Assembly: GCA_028532985.1 (NCBI GenBank) | Contig: JANCIK010000004.1 | Location: 1,550,001 to 1,614,000, forward strand | DNA from: Stropharia rugosoannulata | Lineage: Eukaryota; Basidiomycota; Agaricomycetes; Agaricales; Strophariaceae | Reading direction: 5' to 3' | DNA: 64,000 nucleotides | The notes under the pieces: generated by a model | The model's database searches: none | What the model was told of the DNA's origin: nothing | The model's input: the letters and a program-made list of their open reading frames with translations, nothing else | Program-made: the position numbers and the translations under genes | Shown: positions 47,746 through 59,560 of the stretch, piece by piece | Numbering within the stretch: position 1 is the first letter of the stretch | Layout of the letters: each line of letters opens with the position of its first letter

Positions 47746-48526
47746 TGTGAGTGAGTCTGTTGTATTTGTAAGATGGCAACTTTGGATGGCCTTCGAATTG
47801 ACTTGAAGCAACTTAGAGGGTGCGGCAATGAATCATGAATTCGATCACGCGGTCAGTCCAGATATTTGTCTCTGTTGATTGCGTTTTCTCATTTATATGA
47901 CGTTGATTGGACGTTAAGTAACTCTTGCTTGACTCGATGCTACTCAATGCCTTTGTTTGTGACTTTGGAATGAGACTATGACTCACTACGTCTGCTCTAC
48001 GTACTCTTCATCGACTTTTCCCGTATCATATCATAAACTCCACCTATCATCTCCAAAACATCTCGGAGTTTTGAGGGCGCGAAGAGACGGCCTGCGTAGT
48101 TCCTCGGACTCGGTAACGACTTATAAGTTATAGTACATTACCGTTATATTTGTCAGGACTTGTCCAGGACGGTAATTAAATGACAGCAATCAGCGCGTAC
48201 TACGTTAGGACTGGAAGATCCTAAGCTGACGTGTGTTATACATTATGCGTAATTAGATTGACAGACTATTAAACTTCGAAAGGAACGAAGAATGGAGGAT
48301 AAGTTCAAATACTGTACAGAGTTTTACTATGTGACAAATGTGAATCGGTGTGCAGAGAAAAGCAATGTGTATGAGAAAAAAGCAATGCGAAGAAAATGCG
48401 AAGAGTGGAACAATGCAGGTGGAATGCGTGTATGATGCGTGGAGATGGTGTGTCGGTGTTTGGACAACGTATGCTACAAGCAAAAAGATAACAGACCAAA
48501 AAAAATACGACAATTCTTGTGAACTT
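47746..48526. other. Intergenic, about 780 bp
   Basis: Holds the LUC7 promoter on its left and the 3' flank of the J-domain/ankyrin gene on its right, both on the minus strand. No coding or RNA element was recognised. Confidence 0.45.
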
Positions 48527-50312
48527 TTAATCACGGAGGCTAGTAGAAGCACCTCGTCCCCGGCCATGACCACGACCTGTGCCACGACCTCGCCTTTGAT
48601 TATGGCCTTGACCTCGCCTTTGTTTAGCAGAACCTTGTGACTTCAGTTCTGGTATTTGTTTCGTGGACGGTTGGTTGACATGGACCTTGTGGGGAACGCT
48701 GTGACTGGCCGCTCCGCGATTCTTCGTGTCATAATTTGACAAGAGTTTAATAATATCCCCCGCTTTTTCAACCCCAGCGACAGAGGAAGATTGTCCGCTC
48801 CTGAAAGACTGAATGCCCTTTTCGGACGAAGCCCAAATCCATGCCTCGTGTATTTCTTCGACTGTAGCCAATTTATGCTCGAGTACTAGCCAAACGGGTT
48901 CGGGATCGCGAGATTCCAGGGCTAGCCGTATTAAATTCGTCGATGTCGAACAGTGATATATGCCCTGATGCTCGGGCGAATCGGGAGAATAGTTATCGAT
49001 AAAGAATTTAGCAATGGCTTGTTTGCCTGTCTTGAGTGCTAGTTGAAAGGCAGTCAAGCCCTCTGAATTACGCTCTTCGGGGTCAGCACCTATATTTGTC
49101 TGTCAGACAGAAACAGCGTGTGATAGATACAAGAAAACCCACTGTGCGAATCAAGCCATTTGACTAGGTCAAGATCGCCAGATTTGGTGGCTATGTGAAG
49201 AAGTGTTTCGTGAGGATCTCGAGGTCGGGTTTTGACATACTCTGAGCAGCCTTGCTGGACTTCCCCACCGGACGGTTCAATTTCTTTCTCCCAGATAACT
49301 TTCTTAACTTCCTGAGTCTCGCCATTACGGGCGGCAGCGAAAAGTGAAGATCGAACTTCTTGACAGACTCGCTTCATTTCTCTTGCTCGCGCTTCGGAAG
49401 ACATACGTTCTGCATCTGCTCGAGCTTTTTTTGTTTCTAGTTTAGCTTTTTGACGCTTCTCTGCATTGATTCGCTCTGTACTGCGCAGTTATACCCCTGC
49501 AAAGTAAAAAGTGAATACTTTCGAACCTTTTTCCCGCTGCTCTGCTTCCCACTTTTTCCGTTCGACTGTTGTTCTTTTCCTACGTTCTTCCGCTTCTTCC
49601 TGCTCTTGACGAGTACGACGCAAACGTTCCTGATATTGGGCTTGAGTTTCGTGTACAGAATGAGCCGAATGATTGCCTAGACATATTTTATATCATCAGC
49701 TTTTAACCACAAAAGCTGTTGTTAACACTAAGACTGACGATGAGCATTCTTACGCGGTGGTGCAGATCCGAATCCCCGTCCTCCCATGATTTTCTCAAAC
49801 AAGAACCTAGCATCGTGTTTAGATTTAACTGATGGCTTGGCTTGCTTTTCAACTTACAGGTAAAAGGCGAGATCATCATTGTAATCCGAGTCTTCGTAGA
49901 AGTCATTAAAATCGCCTTCATCTTCATCCGAAGAAAAGCCACCGTATCCAAAGGGATTATATGCCCCATATCCGTTGAATATGGGCGTTTCTGTGGCACC
50001 GTCACCGTCGAGGTGTTTCGAAAGCAGACGGTATGCCGCACTAACACGTTGAAAATCCTCAGTGGCACTAGGATTATCTGGATTCTTATCCGGATGCGTT
50101 TGCAGTGCAACCTAAAAGTCTGCTTCAGAAAAGTCATTGACTGTGTCACTATCATAATTGATTCGGACTTTTTTATATGTTGTCTTCACTAGCTCGAGAG
50201 AGGATCCCTTTGGCGACACTTAGTCTTGGGTACACCAATAGAGAGAAGACGCGCAAACCTCTTTAAGGCCTAGTGCGGTGAAAGCCTCGCGAACTTCTGT
50301 GGCAGAGACCAT
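48527..50312 (-). CDS. J-domain protein fused to ankyrin repeats and an RG-rich tail
   Basis: Predicted Hsp70 co-chaperone. The minus-strand start at 50312 gives VREAFTALGLKE, then (after an intron) VSPKGSSLELVKTTYKK, then VALQTHPDKNPDNPS with the invariant HPD, then FQRVSAAYRLLSKHL. This is a complete J domain over about 70 residues. A Gly/Phe/Tyr/Asp-rich stretch and FLFEKIMGGRGFGSAPP follow, then a charged coiled-coil (ERLRRTRQEQEEAEERRKRT). The C-terminal half has ankyrin-like units: SLFAAARNGETQEVKKVI, ETLLHIATKSGDLDLVKWLD and GLTAFQLALKTGKQAIAKFF. The last 25 residues are Arg/Gly-rich (RRGRGTGRGHGRGRG), as in RNA-binding proteins. All parts join in phase across short introns. It diverges from BCS1 across 195 bp. 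Confidence 0.85.
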
Positions 50313-50507
50313 TGTATAGGAAAGAAAGGAGACGAGAGGTCCCAGCTTCAAAACGGTGTCGGGTTTTATTAGTAACAACAAATAACACCGACGCGTCTGC
50401 CAAATTGAGTAAAGTATAACTTTTCTCCGACCTCCCATTTACATCAGTTCCGCGACGGTTCCGCGACGCGCTTTGTCCCGTAAAATTATCTCCTCACGCG
50501 CTTTTAC
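50313..50507. promoter_or_regulatory. Shared divergent promoter region
   Basis: 195 bp between the J-domain/ankyrin gene and BCS1 start codons. It contains a GC-rich CCGCGACGGTTCCGCGACGCG repeat of two similar units at about 50452-50470. Confidence 0.45.
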
Positions 50508-52157
50508 ATGGTCCCAGAGCATAATGTTGTTCAGAACCCGCTCCCGCCTGCTCCAGTAGCCGCCGACGTTACTTCGACGGCATCGCCTTCCTTTCTATCC
50601 GCTTTCCTCGATGGCAAGTGCGTACATGCTGCTGCTCCAATTGGTTATTGGTTATTGAACGCTAACTCTTCTTTAAGTGTAGTCCATATTTTCAAGCAGG
50701 TTTTGGACTCATGGTATGATTACAATGATGCTTTCGCCCGGCAAAGATGTGACTGGATGCCAGGCGTTAGGTGTTGGCCTTACCGCAATGCGACAAGGTC
50801 TTGTTATTGGAACAACAGCCTTGCGTCGACGAATGCTTGTCACCTTGGAAATTAACAACAAAGATAGGGCATATGACTGGTTTCTGGCGTGGATGTCACA
50901 CCAAAACATCCCTCAAACCCAAAAATCGAAGATCATAGCATCTTGGACACGGAGTCACCAATTAAGCGTAGAAACTACCGTGGAGCAGCGGAAGAATGGT
51001 AGCTCATCCGCATTATTCAAACTTGTGGCCGGTCCCGGTACCCACTATATTCAGTATAAGGGAGCATGGATGCAGGTGCGACTTTTGTGGATGGCCACGC
51101 AAATAATATCATAATGAATCATAGGTCAAACGCGAACGGGAAACTAGGTCTATGCAGCTTATGTCTGGAACACCCTGGGAGACGGTTACATTAACTGCTT
51201 TATCGCGAGACAGAAAGATTTTCCCTGAATTGCTTAGCGAGGCACGGGACCTTGCAATGCGGGGGCAGGAAGGTAAACTGGTTATCCACACGGCATGGGG
51301 CATAGAGTGGAGGCCGTTCGGTCAGCCTCGCCTAAAACGTCCTCTATCAAGTGTCGTGTTGGCCCCGGGGTTGGCGGAAAACATTGAACACGACATCAAG
51401 GCATTCCTGAACAGGCGGCAATGGTATGCCGACAGAGGTTAGTCTGCCTCCTTCGCACCGTGCAGCTTGTATCAATTACGACTTAGGCATACCCTACCGA
51501 AGAGGATATCTCCTTCATGGACCACCAGGGTCTGGCAAAACGTCCTTCATCCAAGCTCTTGCTGGATCCCTTTCCTACGATATCTGTGTCCTTAATTTAT
51601 CCGAGCGGGGCCTGGCAGATGACAAGCTTTTCCATCTACTTTCAAATGCCCCTGAACGGAGCTTCATATTGATTGAAGACATCGACGCAGCATTCAACAA
51701 GCGAGTTCAAACAAGTGAAGACGGGTAAGTATGATATAACTATCAAAGCACCTAATATTAATCTTCTTCCAGTTACCAGTCTTCTGTGACCTTCTCAGGA
51801 TTCCTGAATGCACTTGATGGCGTTGCTTCAGGGGAAGAACGTATTATTTTCATGACTACAAATCACGTCGAAAAGCTGGACCCAGCATTAATTCGGCCCG
51901 GCCGTGTCGACCTCAGTGAGAAAATCGACGATGCTACCCCAGAGCAAGCAGCAACACTCTTCGATCGCTTCTATAGGGAAATTGCTGACGATGCCCGGAT
52001 AAAGGAGATGTCCATACGACTGGGCGACATTGTCCGAGAAGAAATGTTGAACAACCGTAGAGTCAGTATGGCTGCTTTGCAGGGATTCTTCATTCGTAAT
52101 GATGCGGACGACGCCATTACAAAATGCCGTGACCTGTTTACAGTCCGGTCAACATAG
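50508..52157 (+). CDS. BCS1: BCS1-type mitochondrial AAA ATPase
   Basis: AAA ATPase of the mitochondrial inner membrane that translocates the folded Rieske protein into complex III. The start and first exons give [19 protein letters not shown], with the single transmembrane segment near [13 protein letters not shown], then the BCS1-N domain ([40 protein letters not shown]). The AAA core has Walker [11 protein letters not shown], Walker [12 protein letters not shown], the second region of homology [20 protein letters not shown], and a C-terminal lid with [14 protein letters not shown]. It joins in phase through introns at about 50618-50684, 50735-50768, 51099-51124, 51438-51485 and 51725-51773. 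The donor of the first intron was chosen because it restores NPYFQAGFG. Convergent with BUD23. Confidence 0.95.
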
Positions 52158-52253
52158 CTTTTAATGTGAATGTTCATGGCTCAACTAATTATGTTTTTTT
52201 TCTTTTTGTTTTTTTTTTTTGCAATCACATTCATGTAAACAGTGCGTGTAACT

Positions 52254-53385
52254 TTAGAAAAATGACTTCCTCTTGCGACCAGTGTATTTTGAGTCCTGAG
52301 GTACACCTTCTTTGCCTCGTCTGCGGTATAACTGAAGTCATATTGCAGTTAGTTTAACAGAAGACAGTGTGAATTGTCGAAGTCACCTCTTTCTTTTTCA
52401 GAATCCAATCCCTGTCCTTAATGCTCTTACGTTTGCCGTTCTTGGCTTTCGCCTTTTCCCTTTCTCTACGACGCTCAAACCGTGCGTTGTTGGTACTTTC
52501 TTCATCGCCTTGTAATCCCTGGGGTACTTGTTGGGAACCTCCACCTCCGACGAAAAGACATAAGAAGACTTTCTTGGCTTTCTTCGAATTTGGATAGTCC
52601 ACAACTATACCACCACCGAAACCAGCTTTTTGAGCTATTGAAGTAATTAATTGTATTTGGTCATCTGACGAAGGATAAAATTGTAGGACAGCGCGAGATG
52701 GATTTCTCATGGCAGAATGCAGCGTAGTAAAGAATCGGTGAAGACGGTGAGGAGGAGATGAGGTCGGATGAGAAGTTTCAGCATTCAACAACCACTGTAT
52801 GACCGATATGCTAAACATTGCATCGCATTAAGTTCGTGAAGCACATTAAGATGTGCAGGTCATACCTGATAGCACCATCAAAGCTTCCCGGACGGAACCC
52901 AAAACCTTGACCGATATCCTGAAGGAGAAGATCCCCTTCAACCTCTCTTTCCAGAGCAACCTCTTTTACATCCCATTCAAGCGTGTCAGTATTCGTATAG
53001 GAAGCAAATTTCCTGATGCGTACCAAGCATACTGGGAGCGATGTCCACACCGGTCCATATATAGCCTTCTTCATCCAAAATTTCTCCCGAGAGCCCTGAC
53101 CCACAACCAATGTCGAGCAGGAACGCCGGTTGGTCAGGAGGTAGGTTTAGAAGTTCAAGTGCTCTGTATGTCATGTCGGCTTGGATCTGCTGATTTCGTG
53201 TACTGTGGAAGAACACTTGGGCAGCCATCTTGAGAACCAATTCATTCAAGATCTCACTTTTGAGTGTATTTCTTTGCTTCTGAGTCTCCATAATACTTCT
53301 CGAGTGTAAGTACACAGCTCTCTCCGTAGACATGACCAAAAGAACTTACTATCTCAGGTGGTGCTTGTAGTTCTGGTCTCGACAT
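52254..53385 (-). CDS. BUD23: 18S rRNA guanine-N7 methyltransferase BUD23
   Basis: SAM-dependent methyltransferase that modifies a guanine of 18S rRNA and acts with Trm112. Start MSRPELQAPPEI is typical of the family, followed by YYGDSEAKKYTQK and QQIQADMTYRALELLNLP. The SAM motif I is FLLDIGCGSGLSGE, then WTGVDIAPSML and LLLQDIGQGFGFRPGSFDGA. The next exon gives ISVIQWLLNAETSHPTSSPP and later RNPSRAVLQFYPSSDDQIQL. The C-terminus has the Lys/Arg-rich nuclear tail: RDWILKKKELYRRRGKEG then DSKYTGRKRKSFF. The final exon (from about 52330 down to 52254) must be spliced in; reading through the last intron gives an unrelated end. Its 3' end lies 97 bp from that of BCS1. Confidence 0.95.
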
Positions 53386-53817
53386 GATTCGAAAAAAAGT
53401 AAAGTGTACGCAAGGAGTATGAGTAAAGTAGCGATTGAGCTACGGGAACAGAAAATGATCGGGTCGCTGATCACCTTCCTTGTTTAGTAATAAATAGTAC
53501 ATCATGCACCAGCTTGGCACCAGCATGCATCTCTTGCGCACCTCTTGCTCCTTCTTGCCCTCTCGCTAATACAACGCAATAGTACTTATCAGTCAACAGT
53601 ACTGATATATATGTATATAAAAGAAGAATTTTCTTGCTTGTTCCTCGATTCGACTTGAAATTAATAAGTTATTAGTACTACCGAATTGCTACAACGTTAA
53701 GTCGAAGTTGCGTCTGCGTGATAAGTAGGATAGGGGGCTAGGTGGGCTAGCAAGGCGTAATCCTATGCTCAATTAGAAGCATTTACCTAGCTATTTCAAA
53801 CCTCCAGAGATGTTCCT
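53386..53817. other. Intergenic, about 430 bp
   Basis: BUD23 promoter region on the left. AT-rich runs with ATATATGTATATA at about 53607-53621 and a short CACCAGCTTGGCACCAGCATG repeat near 53507-53527. No gene recognised. Confidence 0.4.
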
Positions 53818-54601
53818 CTAGTCGTCTCCAACCGGTACCTCTTCCTCCAGATATTTTATCAACTTCACACGAATTTCCGTGGTTTCGTCGCCTCGCAGTA
53901 CATCTGAGATAAATTCAGCTTGTACTTGTAGTTGTACCTACAGGGACTTTTATCAATTGCGCGGTTAAGACGGTGGATGCCCTTACCATCTCAAGCGCTC
54001 CTCTTAAGACCCCGCATAGGACATTGCTAAACCACAATCCGCCTTCGAGAGCCTCCTCCGGAAGCTCCACGAATTCAGCCAAAGGATTTTCATCTAACGT
54101 CAAGGTGAAACTTGACCCAGCGGTTGCTTGCGATATTGAAGGATTAATTGTGGGTCGGCTGGGGGAGGTAGGGGGAGGAGGCACACTGTGTGCTACAGTA
54201 GGACTGATGTTGAGGAATGATTTAAATCCAACCTATGGCAATTATTAATCGCATCGGATACAGCTATCTTTGTGTGACTGACCTTTGCGACAACCTCTCC
54301 GACTTCCCTAAAGTCGGCGCAACGTCCAAGATTTGACTTTGCCAGAAAATCTTCTATCAGTCGTGTACCAATATTGTATCCCATCTTCTCTAGTTGCTTG
54401 TTTACTTCAGCGTAGTCCTCGTAGTCTTGGATCAATTGGACCACCAGAGCGCCATATGTCAATGCAAAGAGTTCTGCATTCTGCAACCATCTATACTTGT
54501 TGAAGTAACTAATTCATGGCGATATCACTCACAATCTTCTCTGAGCGACCTTTCCATAATTCTTCGCCAATGGTCTTGTATTGCTTGCTGCTTGTCGCCA
54601 T
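53818..54601 (-). CDS. BET3: TRAPP complex subunit TRAPPC3/Bet3
   Basis: Core subunit of the TRAPP tethering complex, which activates Rab GTPase Ypt1 at the Golgi. The minus-strand start gives [20 protein letters not shown], then [40 protein letters not shown] and [20 protein letters not shown], all diagnostic of Bet3. The later part has [20 protein letters not shown] and [19 protein letters not shown], ending [16 protein letters not shown]. An extra insertion of about 35 residues rich in Pro/Ser ([20 protein letters not shown]) lies before the last third. The Cys of the Bet3 palmitoylation pocket fits GRCADF. Confidence 0.94.
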
Positions 54602-55167
54602 CGCTATAAGTACGAGTAGATTGACCTCGGCTTAATAAGTTGATGGGTGGTTCATAAGCATAATACGTCGGACGAAGGACTCGCAATCGCCAGCCTATTG
54701 AACGCGTGATGTCACAGCACGCTCGCGTCTCCGCGAACCTTTAGAAGTTGTTTAGTACTTGCTTAGTATTGTATTTCAACCAGTTTACTTGCCTTCATGT
54801 TTCCAATTAAACAGTCTATTAATTTATAAAGTATCGCTGAAAGCGATAAGGCCTTGCTGATTATTTTGGCAAAAACACAAAGAAATGAAAATTCAAAGTC
54901 CTGAGATACCCTTAATCACAACTCAACATAACTACAGATTTTTAAGGAGGCGCCGACGTTAAGAGTGATTCCAATTAAACAGTCTATTAATTTATTGTAT
55001 GTACCTCACAACTTAGTTTAAGCCAGCTTTGAGCAGGAAAAATGGGTTATGCTGAGAAAGATAATAACAGGACAATGATGATGTTGGTGTCTATTAGAAT
55101 TGTACCTAAGTGAAAACGACACTAATAGATAAGGCGGATCCGCGAACCCAATAATTGAGCAGTGAAA
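54602..55167. other. Intergenic with long direct repeat
   Basis: About 570 bp between the TRAPPC3 start and the uS13m stop. A 27-bp direct repeat is present at 54801-54827 and 54969-54995, annotated separately. No gene recognised. Confidence 0.5.
54801..54995 (+). repeat. 27-bp exact direct repeat, two copies 168 bp apart
   Basis: The same 27 bases, starting TTCCAATTAAACAGTC and ending TTAATTTAT, occur at 54801-54827 and 54969-54995 with no mismatch. The 141 bp between them show no open frame or inverted ends. Confidence 0.9.
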
Positions 55168-55727
55168 TTAGTAGCGATCCAGCCTGTTGAGCTTTCTTGC
55201 CGTTTTCGCGTTGGTTTGGGTATTCTGTCCTCTAACGGGAAGATGCATGGCATGCCTTCTACCAACGTAACTTCCAATCATCCTCTGGTGAGAAATGTTC
55301 TCCCGGACCTCTCTTCTTAGCTCGGATTCAATTTTGAGGTTCTTCAAAGGGTCGCTATTTTTGATAGTCTTTTTCTTATGCTGCTCCATAAACTCGTTCA
55401 GCAATTCTTTTGATGAGACCGAAGTAGGTGGAGGGACATGATCCAGTTTAGCAAGGGGGAAGCGCGGCATAGGGGGGGCGGTCCCAGGGGACGAAAGAAA
55501 CGACGCTAGTGAGGTGACTTGAAATGGCGTCAGGTCCTTCACCTTGCATTTGTCGTGGACTTGAAGTCTCGCGCAAAGGCGGTGTGCGGTATGGCTGCCA
55601 ATACCATAAATGGCTGTCAATGCCACCTGGGGGCATGTTTGAGATGCAGAGGACCAATGAGAACACAGTGGCTTCTTACCCTCACATGCTTGTTGTTTGG
55701 AAGGTTGATTCCAAGAATATGCACCAT
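55168..55727 (-). CDS. Mitochondrial small-subunit ribosomal protein uS13m
   Basis: Mitochondrial ribosomal protein of the S13 family, which sits in the head of the small subunit near the tRNAs. Two minus-strand exons, 55680-55727 and 55168-55626, give 168 residues. The first exon [16 protein letters not shown] is the canonical S13 start, and [20 protein letters not shown] follows directly after the intron. The C-terminal part has [20 protein letters not shown], then [18 protein letters not shown]. The middle contains an insertion of about 40 residues ([17 protein letters not shown]) not seen in bacterial S13, as often in fungal homologues. It diverges from the XAP5 gene across 168 bp. Confidence 0.95.
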
Positions 55728-55895
55728 TGGATATTGTGGCACAATATTCGATGTTGGGTGCTCGAGACTCGGGACTCCGGAGTTAGGTCACTAAAGCAAA
55801 TTGAAGGTCCGCCGTACTCAGCCGACGCGACTCCCATACTCACGCTTAACAACTTCTGTATTGCCTCCCGACACCACCTAATCTTCGTTCTAATA
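55728..55895. promoter_or_regulatory. Shared divergent promoter region
   Basis: 168 bp between the start codons of uS13m and the XAP5/FAM50 gene, which diverge. No element was recognised. Confidence 0.45.
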
Positions 55896-57134
55896 ATGTC
55901 GGCGAACAAAGCTGAAGGTCGAAGAGAAGATGCTCTCGCAAAGCAAAGGTTGCAAATGCGAGAGGACTATGAGCGTCAAAAGCAAACTCTCATCAATGAG
56001 ACCGAAAAGGCCCGCCCTTCAGCTAATCGTTTCGTGGGCCAGAACGATTCCATGGAAGACTCTCTGAAAAACAGTACTGTTGGGCTGGTTAAATTGGAGG
56101 ATTTTCAGCAAAGGCGCAAAGAGCTTGAAGAAGCTAAAGCTCGAGAAGCAGCCAAATCCAATGATCTAAAGTATGTCGCTTTCTGCTTGTTTTCTTTAAG
56201 CTAGCCGTAAAGGAATAATGGCTTACATTACTTGGAGATATGTTTAGAGACGACGCAAAAAAGGCGAAAAAGAGGAAGAAAACAGCTAAATCCACTTTGT
56301 CATTTGCCATGGACGATGAAGACAATGAAAACGCCGACAATTTGGACAGTGACTCACCTACCGTGAAGAGGAGCAAGCTGAAGAAAAACCCTAATGTTGA
56401 CACATCATTCCTACCCGACAGAGAACGTGAAGAAGCCGAGAGGAAAGAAAGAGAACGCCTAAGATTGGAGTGGCTTTCCAACCAGGAGAAGATTAAACAA
56501 GAAGAGATAGAAATTGTTTACTCTTTTTGGGATGGAAGCGGTCACCGTAAAAGTGTTACAGTGAGTCCGCGGCTCATGGGCTTCTTGGGTTTATTGTTTT
56601 ACAAAAATGGTTGTTCCAGTGCAAGAAAGGTGATGAAATTGGTACATTTCTTGAAAAGTGTCGTGCTCAGTTCCCGGAGCTGAGAGGAGTCAGCGTGGAT
56701 AACCTGATGTATGTCAAGGTATAGTGACTGCAAACTTATCGCCTGCTGCAAAGGACTAAATATATTCTCTAGGAAGACTTGATTATACCCCATGTAGGTC
56801 AATTAGCTTTTGTATCTGTCGCAACTTTTTGTAACACCATGTTCCCAGCACTACACCTTTTATGATTTTATAGTCAACAAAGCACGAGGAAAATCTGGAC
56901 CTTTGTTCAATTTTGACGTACATGACGATGTTCGTCTTCTTGCTGACGCCACGAAGGAGAAGGACGAATCGCACGCCGGCAAAGTCGTTGAGCGAAGCTA
57001 CTACCAACGAAACAAACACATATTTCCTGCTTCTCGTTGGGAGGTACGTAACTGTATCTAAATCAATAACAGTGTTTAATTGTGATCAGGTCTTCGATCC
57101 CGAGAAGAACTATGGAAAATATACCATAGCATAG
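55896..57134 (+). CDS. XAP5/FAM50 family nuclear protein
   Basis: Nuclear protein of the XAP5 (FAM50) family, linked to spliceosome C-complex and circadian or chromatin functions in other eukaryotes. The start is [20 protein letters not shown]. The N-terminal coiled-coil follows, with [21 protein letters not shown] Lys-rich stretch with [17 protein letters not shown] and [20 protein letters not shown] leads to the XAP5 core: [37 protein letters not shown] and [17 protein letters not shown]. After the next intron comes [20 protein letters not shown] with [20 protein letters not shown], then [20 protein letters not shown] and the end [14 protein letters not shown]. All family blocks are present and intact. 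Confidence 0.95.
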
Positions 57135-57559
57135 AAGTGGCATTTTCCATGACGTATAGGTCTATCAGTACTCTCCCTTGTATCTGGCTTGTTTATATAA
57201 TTTCTATCAGTGGGCACAATGCCGCAGCTTTCTGTTTGCTGGGTATACAAACAATAGAATAGACGCTTGTAGTTCAGACTTCAGTTCTCCAGGTTAAAGT
57301 TTGGAACGACTCCCTAAAACGTATTACCCAAGATGTGGCCGTCTAATGCAGTCAGGGTTAGACGGAAATTAAACGGCCAGTGCTGAAGCACTGAACAAAT
57401 CGTATTCAGATTATGCCCCCCTAGTGGCATTGAATATTGATCGCCAAACGGTCATGACAGTCGTAAAGCCCCATTAACTGCCTAATTAAGTAATTGCTCT
57501 GTCGGTGTCTCTATCCATTCTTCTGTCATTCACTTCAGTCCTTCAGTTCCGTCATCATC
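57135..57559. other. Intergenic, about 425 bp
   Basis: 3' flank of the XAP5 gene and promoter of the V-ATPase gene. A short palindrome CAGTGCTGAAGCACTG lies at 57378-57393. No gene recognised. Confidence 0.45.
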
Positions 57560-58515
57560 ATGTCTGGTACTGGCCCACGAGAGAATGTCTTCGCCACTCG
57601 AATGGCACTTACTAACACAAAACTACGGCTAAAGGGGGCTCAAACAGGGCATTCTCTTCTCGCCAAAAAGCGAGATGCTTTAACGACCAGATTTCGTGCG
57701 ATTTTGAGAAAGGTCGACGAGGTACGTCCTTAGACTCTTCTTGAAGCATCTCCATAGTTGATCAGTACAGTATTAGGCGAAAAGGAAGATGGGCCGTGTG
57801 ATGCAGCTGGCCTCCTTTTCCATGGCAGAAGTGACGTATGCGACGGGAGACATAGCATACCTCGTGCAAGAACAAGCAAAACAGGCGACATTCAGAGTCA
57901 AAGCGAAGCAAGAAAACGTATCTGGTGTAGTGCTTCCAGCCTTTGAAGTGGATAGAACGAATGGATCAGGTAGGTATATATCGATAACTTAAGAATAGAG
58001 TGCGACCTTAACCTCTTCCTACTCAGACTTCAATCTCACTGGTCTTGGTAGAGGAGGCCAACAGATAATAAAAGCAAAGGAAGTGTACGCCAAAGCGATC
58101 GAGACTTTGGTGGACCTTGCATCCCTACAAACGGCCTTCACTATCTTGGACGAAGTTATTCGAGCTACTAATCGACGAGTCAATGCAATTGAGCATGTCA
58201 TCATGCCCCGGCTGGAGAATACTATTAAATATATCATGAGCGAACTCGATGAAATGGATCGTGAAGAATTCTTCAGGTTTGGACTGCTTTTTTTAAGAAT
58301 CATATGTCGAACTCATACTGAAGTAATGTAGATTGAAGAAGGTCCAGGGTAAGAAAAAGCGAGATACAGCCGCTCGTGAAGCAGAACAGCAGGCTGTCGC
58401 CTTCCAGGAGTCACAGCAGCTCGATGGCCCAACTAGTACCACAATTGAACCATCCCTAGACTCCGAGACTTCAACCGACTTACTCAGCGGGAAAGATGAG
58501 GACATTATCTTCTAA
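57560..58515 (+). CDS. VMA8: V-type proton ATPase subunit D
   Basis: Central-stalk subunit of the vacuolar H+-ATPase, which couples ATP hydrolysis to proton pumping. The start [20 protein letters not shown] is canonical, followed by [20 protein letters not shown]. The middle has [20 protein letters not shown], then [14 protein letters not shown] after an intron. The second long helix reads [20 protein letters not shown] and [20 protein letters not shown]. The tail has [21 protein letters not shown] longer Glu/Ser/Thr-rich C-terminal tail than usual follows and ends GKDEDIIF. Introns at about 57720-57776, 57968-58026 and 58276-58331 keep frame. Confidence 0.96.
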
Positions 58516-58939
58516 TTATACCATTCCGTCACAGTACATACGTATCATGACATCCGCTGTGCAAGGCTCGAGTCTTCTTTCGTCATGCAATACTGTGTTT
58601 CCGTTATACCAGGTTTTTTTTATTATTTTTAAAAAAAACATTGATCAGATTTACCTGATTAGTTCAACATGCCAAACAACTTGGAGTTGCCGCGCATGCC
58701 AATGAAGTCAATAATGAGTCGGGTAGGGGGTCGTAGATTGCTGTAACGCAGCATGATAAGGACAGTTTCGGAGGGAGTCTGTAATCCTGGCATGTTATGT
58801 ATATAAAGTTCCGAAGAACATATGCCGTTACATTTTCGTGTGCAAGTACATGAGAAAAGCAAAGAAAGTGCATCCGAGCATAGCATAGAGAAATTACTAT
58901 TACAGATGAGCCAAGGTCTGCAGAATTAAGGTTGAAAAG
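58516..58939. other. Intergenic between convergent genes
   Basis: About 425 bp with the 3' ends of the V-ATPase subunit and the uL24 gene. A T-rich run and an A-rich run lie at 58614-58640. No gene recognised. Confidence 0.4.
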
Positions 58940-59560
58940 TCATACCTCGGCCATCTCAACATCGGCCTTGGGTGCCTTGTTGCGGTCCTTCCTCTCCAAA
59001 ATCGCCCTTCGGTCTGTGTCGAGCTTGATTGTGGTGATAACGACATTGCTGGGGTGGATACCGATGGGTGAAGTGGATCCGTTCGACTTGTCCCTTTGCA
59101 CACGGTCAACGTGGATAACCCATTTCTTGCGGTAGACCTGGGTGACTTTGCCCTCACGACCCTTGTACTTTCCCCGGACAATGCGCACTTCGTCATCCTT
59201 GCGAATGGGCAACGAGCGACACTACTGTAGTGTAAGCTTCGGTGCACATAAAAGATTTCTGCCAGATACAGAACGTACGTTATGTTTAGCCCGGAGCTCC
59301 TTGGAGAGCGCCGAAGACATAATCTTTCGGCGGATGGAGGAAGGCGCCGCAAAGTGGGCCTTGCGAGACTTGCGCCGCGAAGAAGAGACGTCTATAACGC
59401 AGTTTCGTCAGCGTCCAACTCTATAACCAATATCGTCATCCATAAGCTCGAAATGTCATCCAGCCCAAATCTTCACAGAAATTGGTCGCAGAAGTTCGAT
59501 ACGAACAACAGGCTGTGGAAATACAGATTGCGAGCGGTACGCACCGGCGTTGAATTTCAT
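58940..59560 (-). CDS. RPL26: Cytosolic large-subunit ribosomal protein uL24 (RPL26)
   Basis: Structural protein of the 60S subunit near the peptide exit tunnel. A short first exon gives MKFNA. After an intron comes [20 protein letters not shown] and [18 protein letters not shown], then a further intron, [40 protein letters not shown] and [20 protein letters not shown]. The end reads [20 protein letters not shown] followed by AEV. The KOW motif ([12 protein letters not shown]) is present. The stop at 58940 lies just after a potential GTATGA donor, so a short extra C-terminal exon cannot be excluded. It diverges from the FRG1 gene across 216 bp. Confidence 0.95.
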
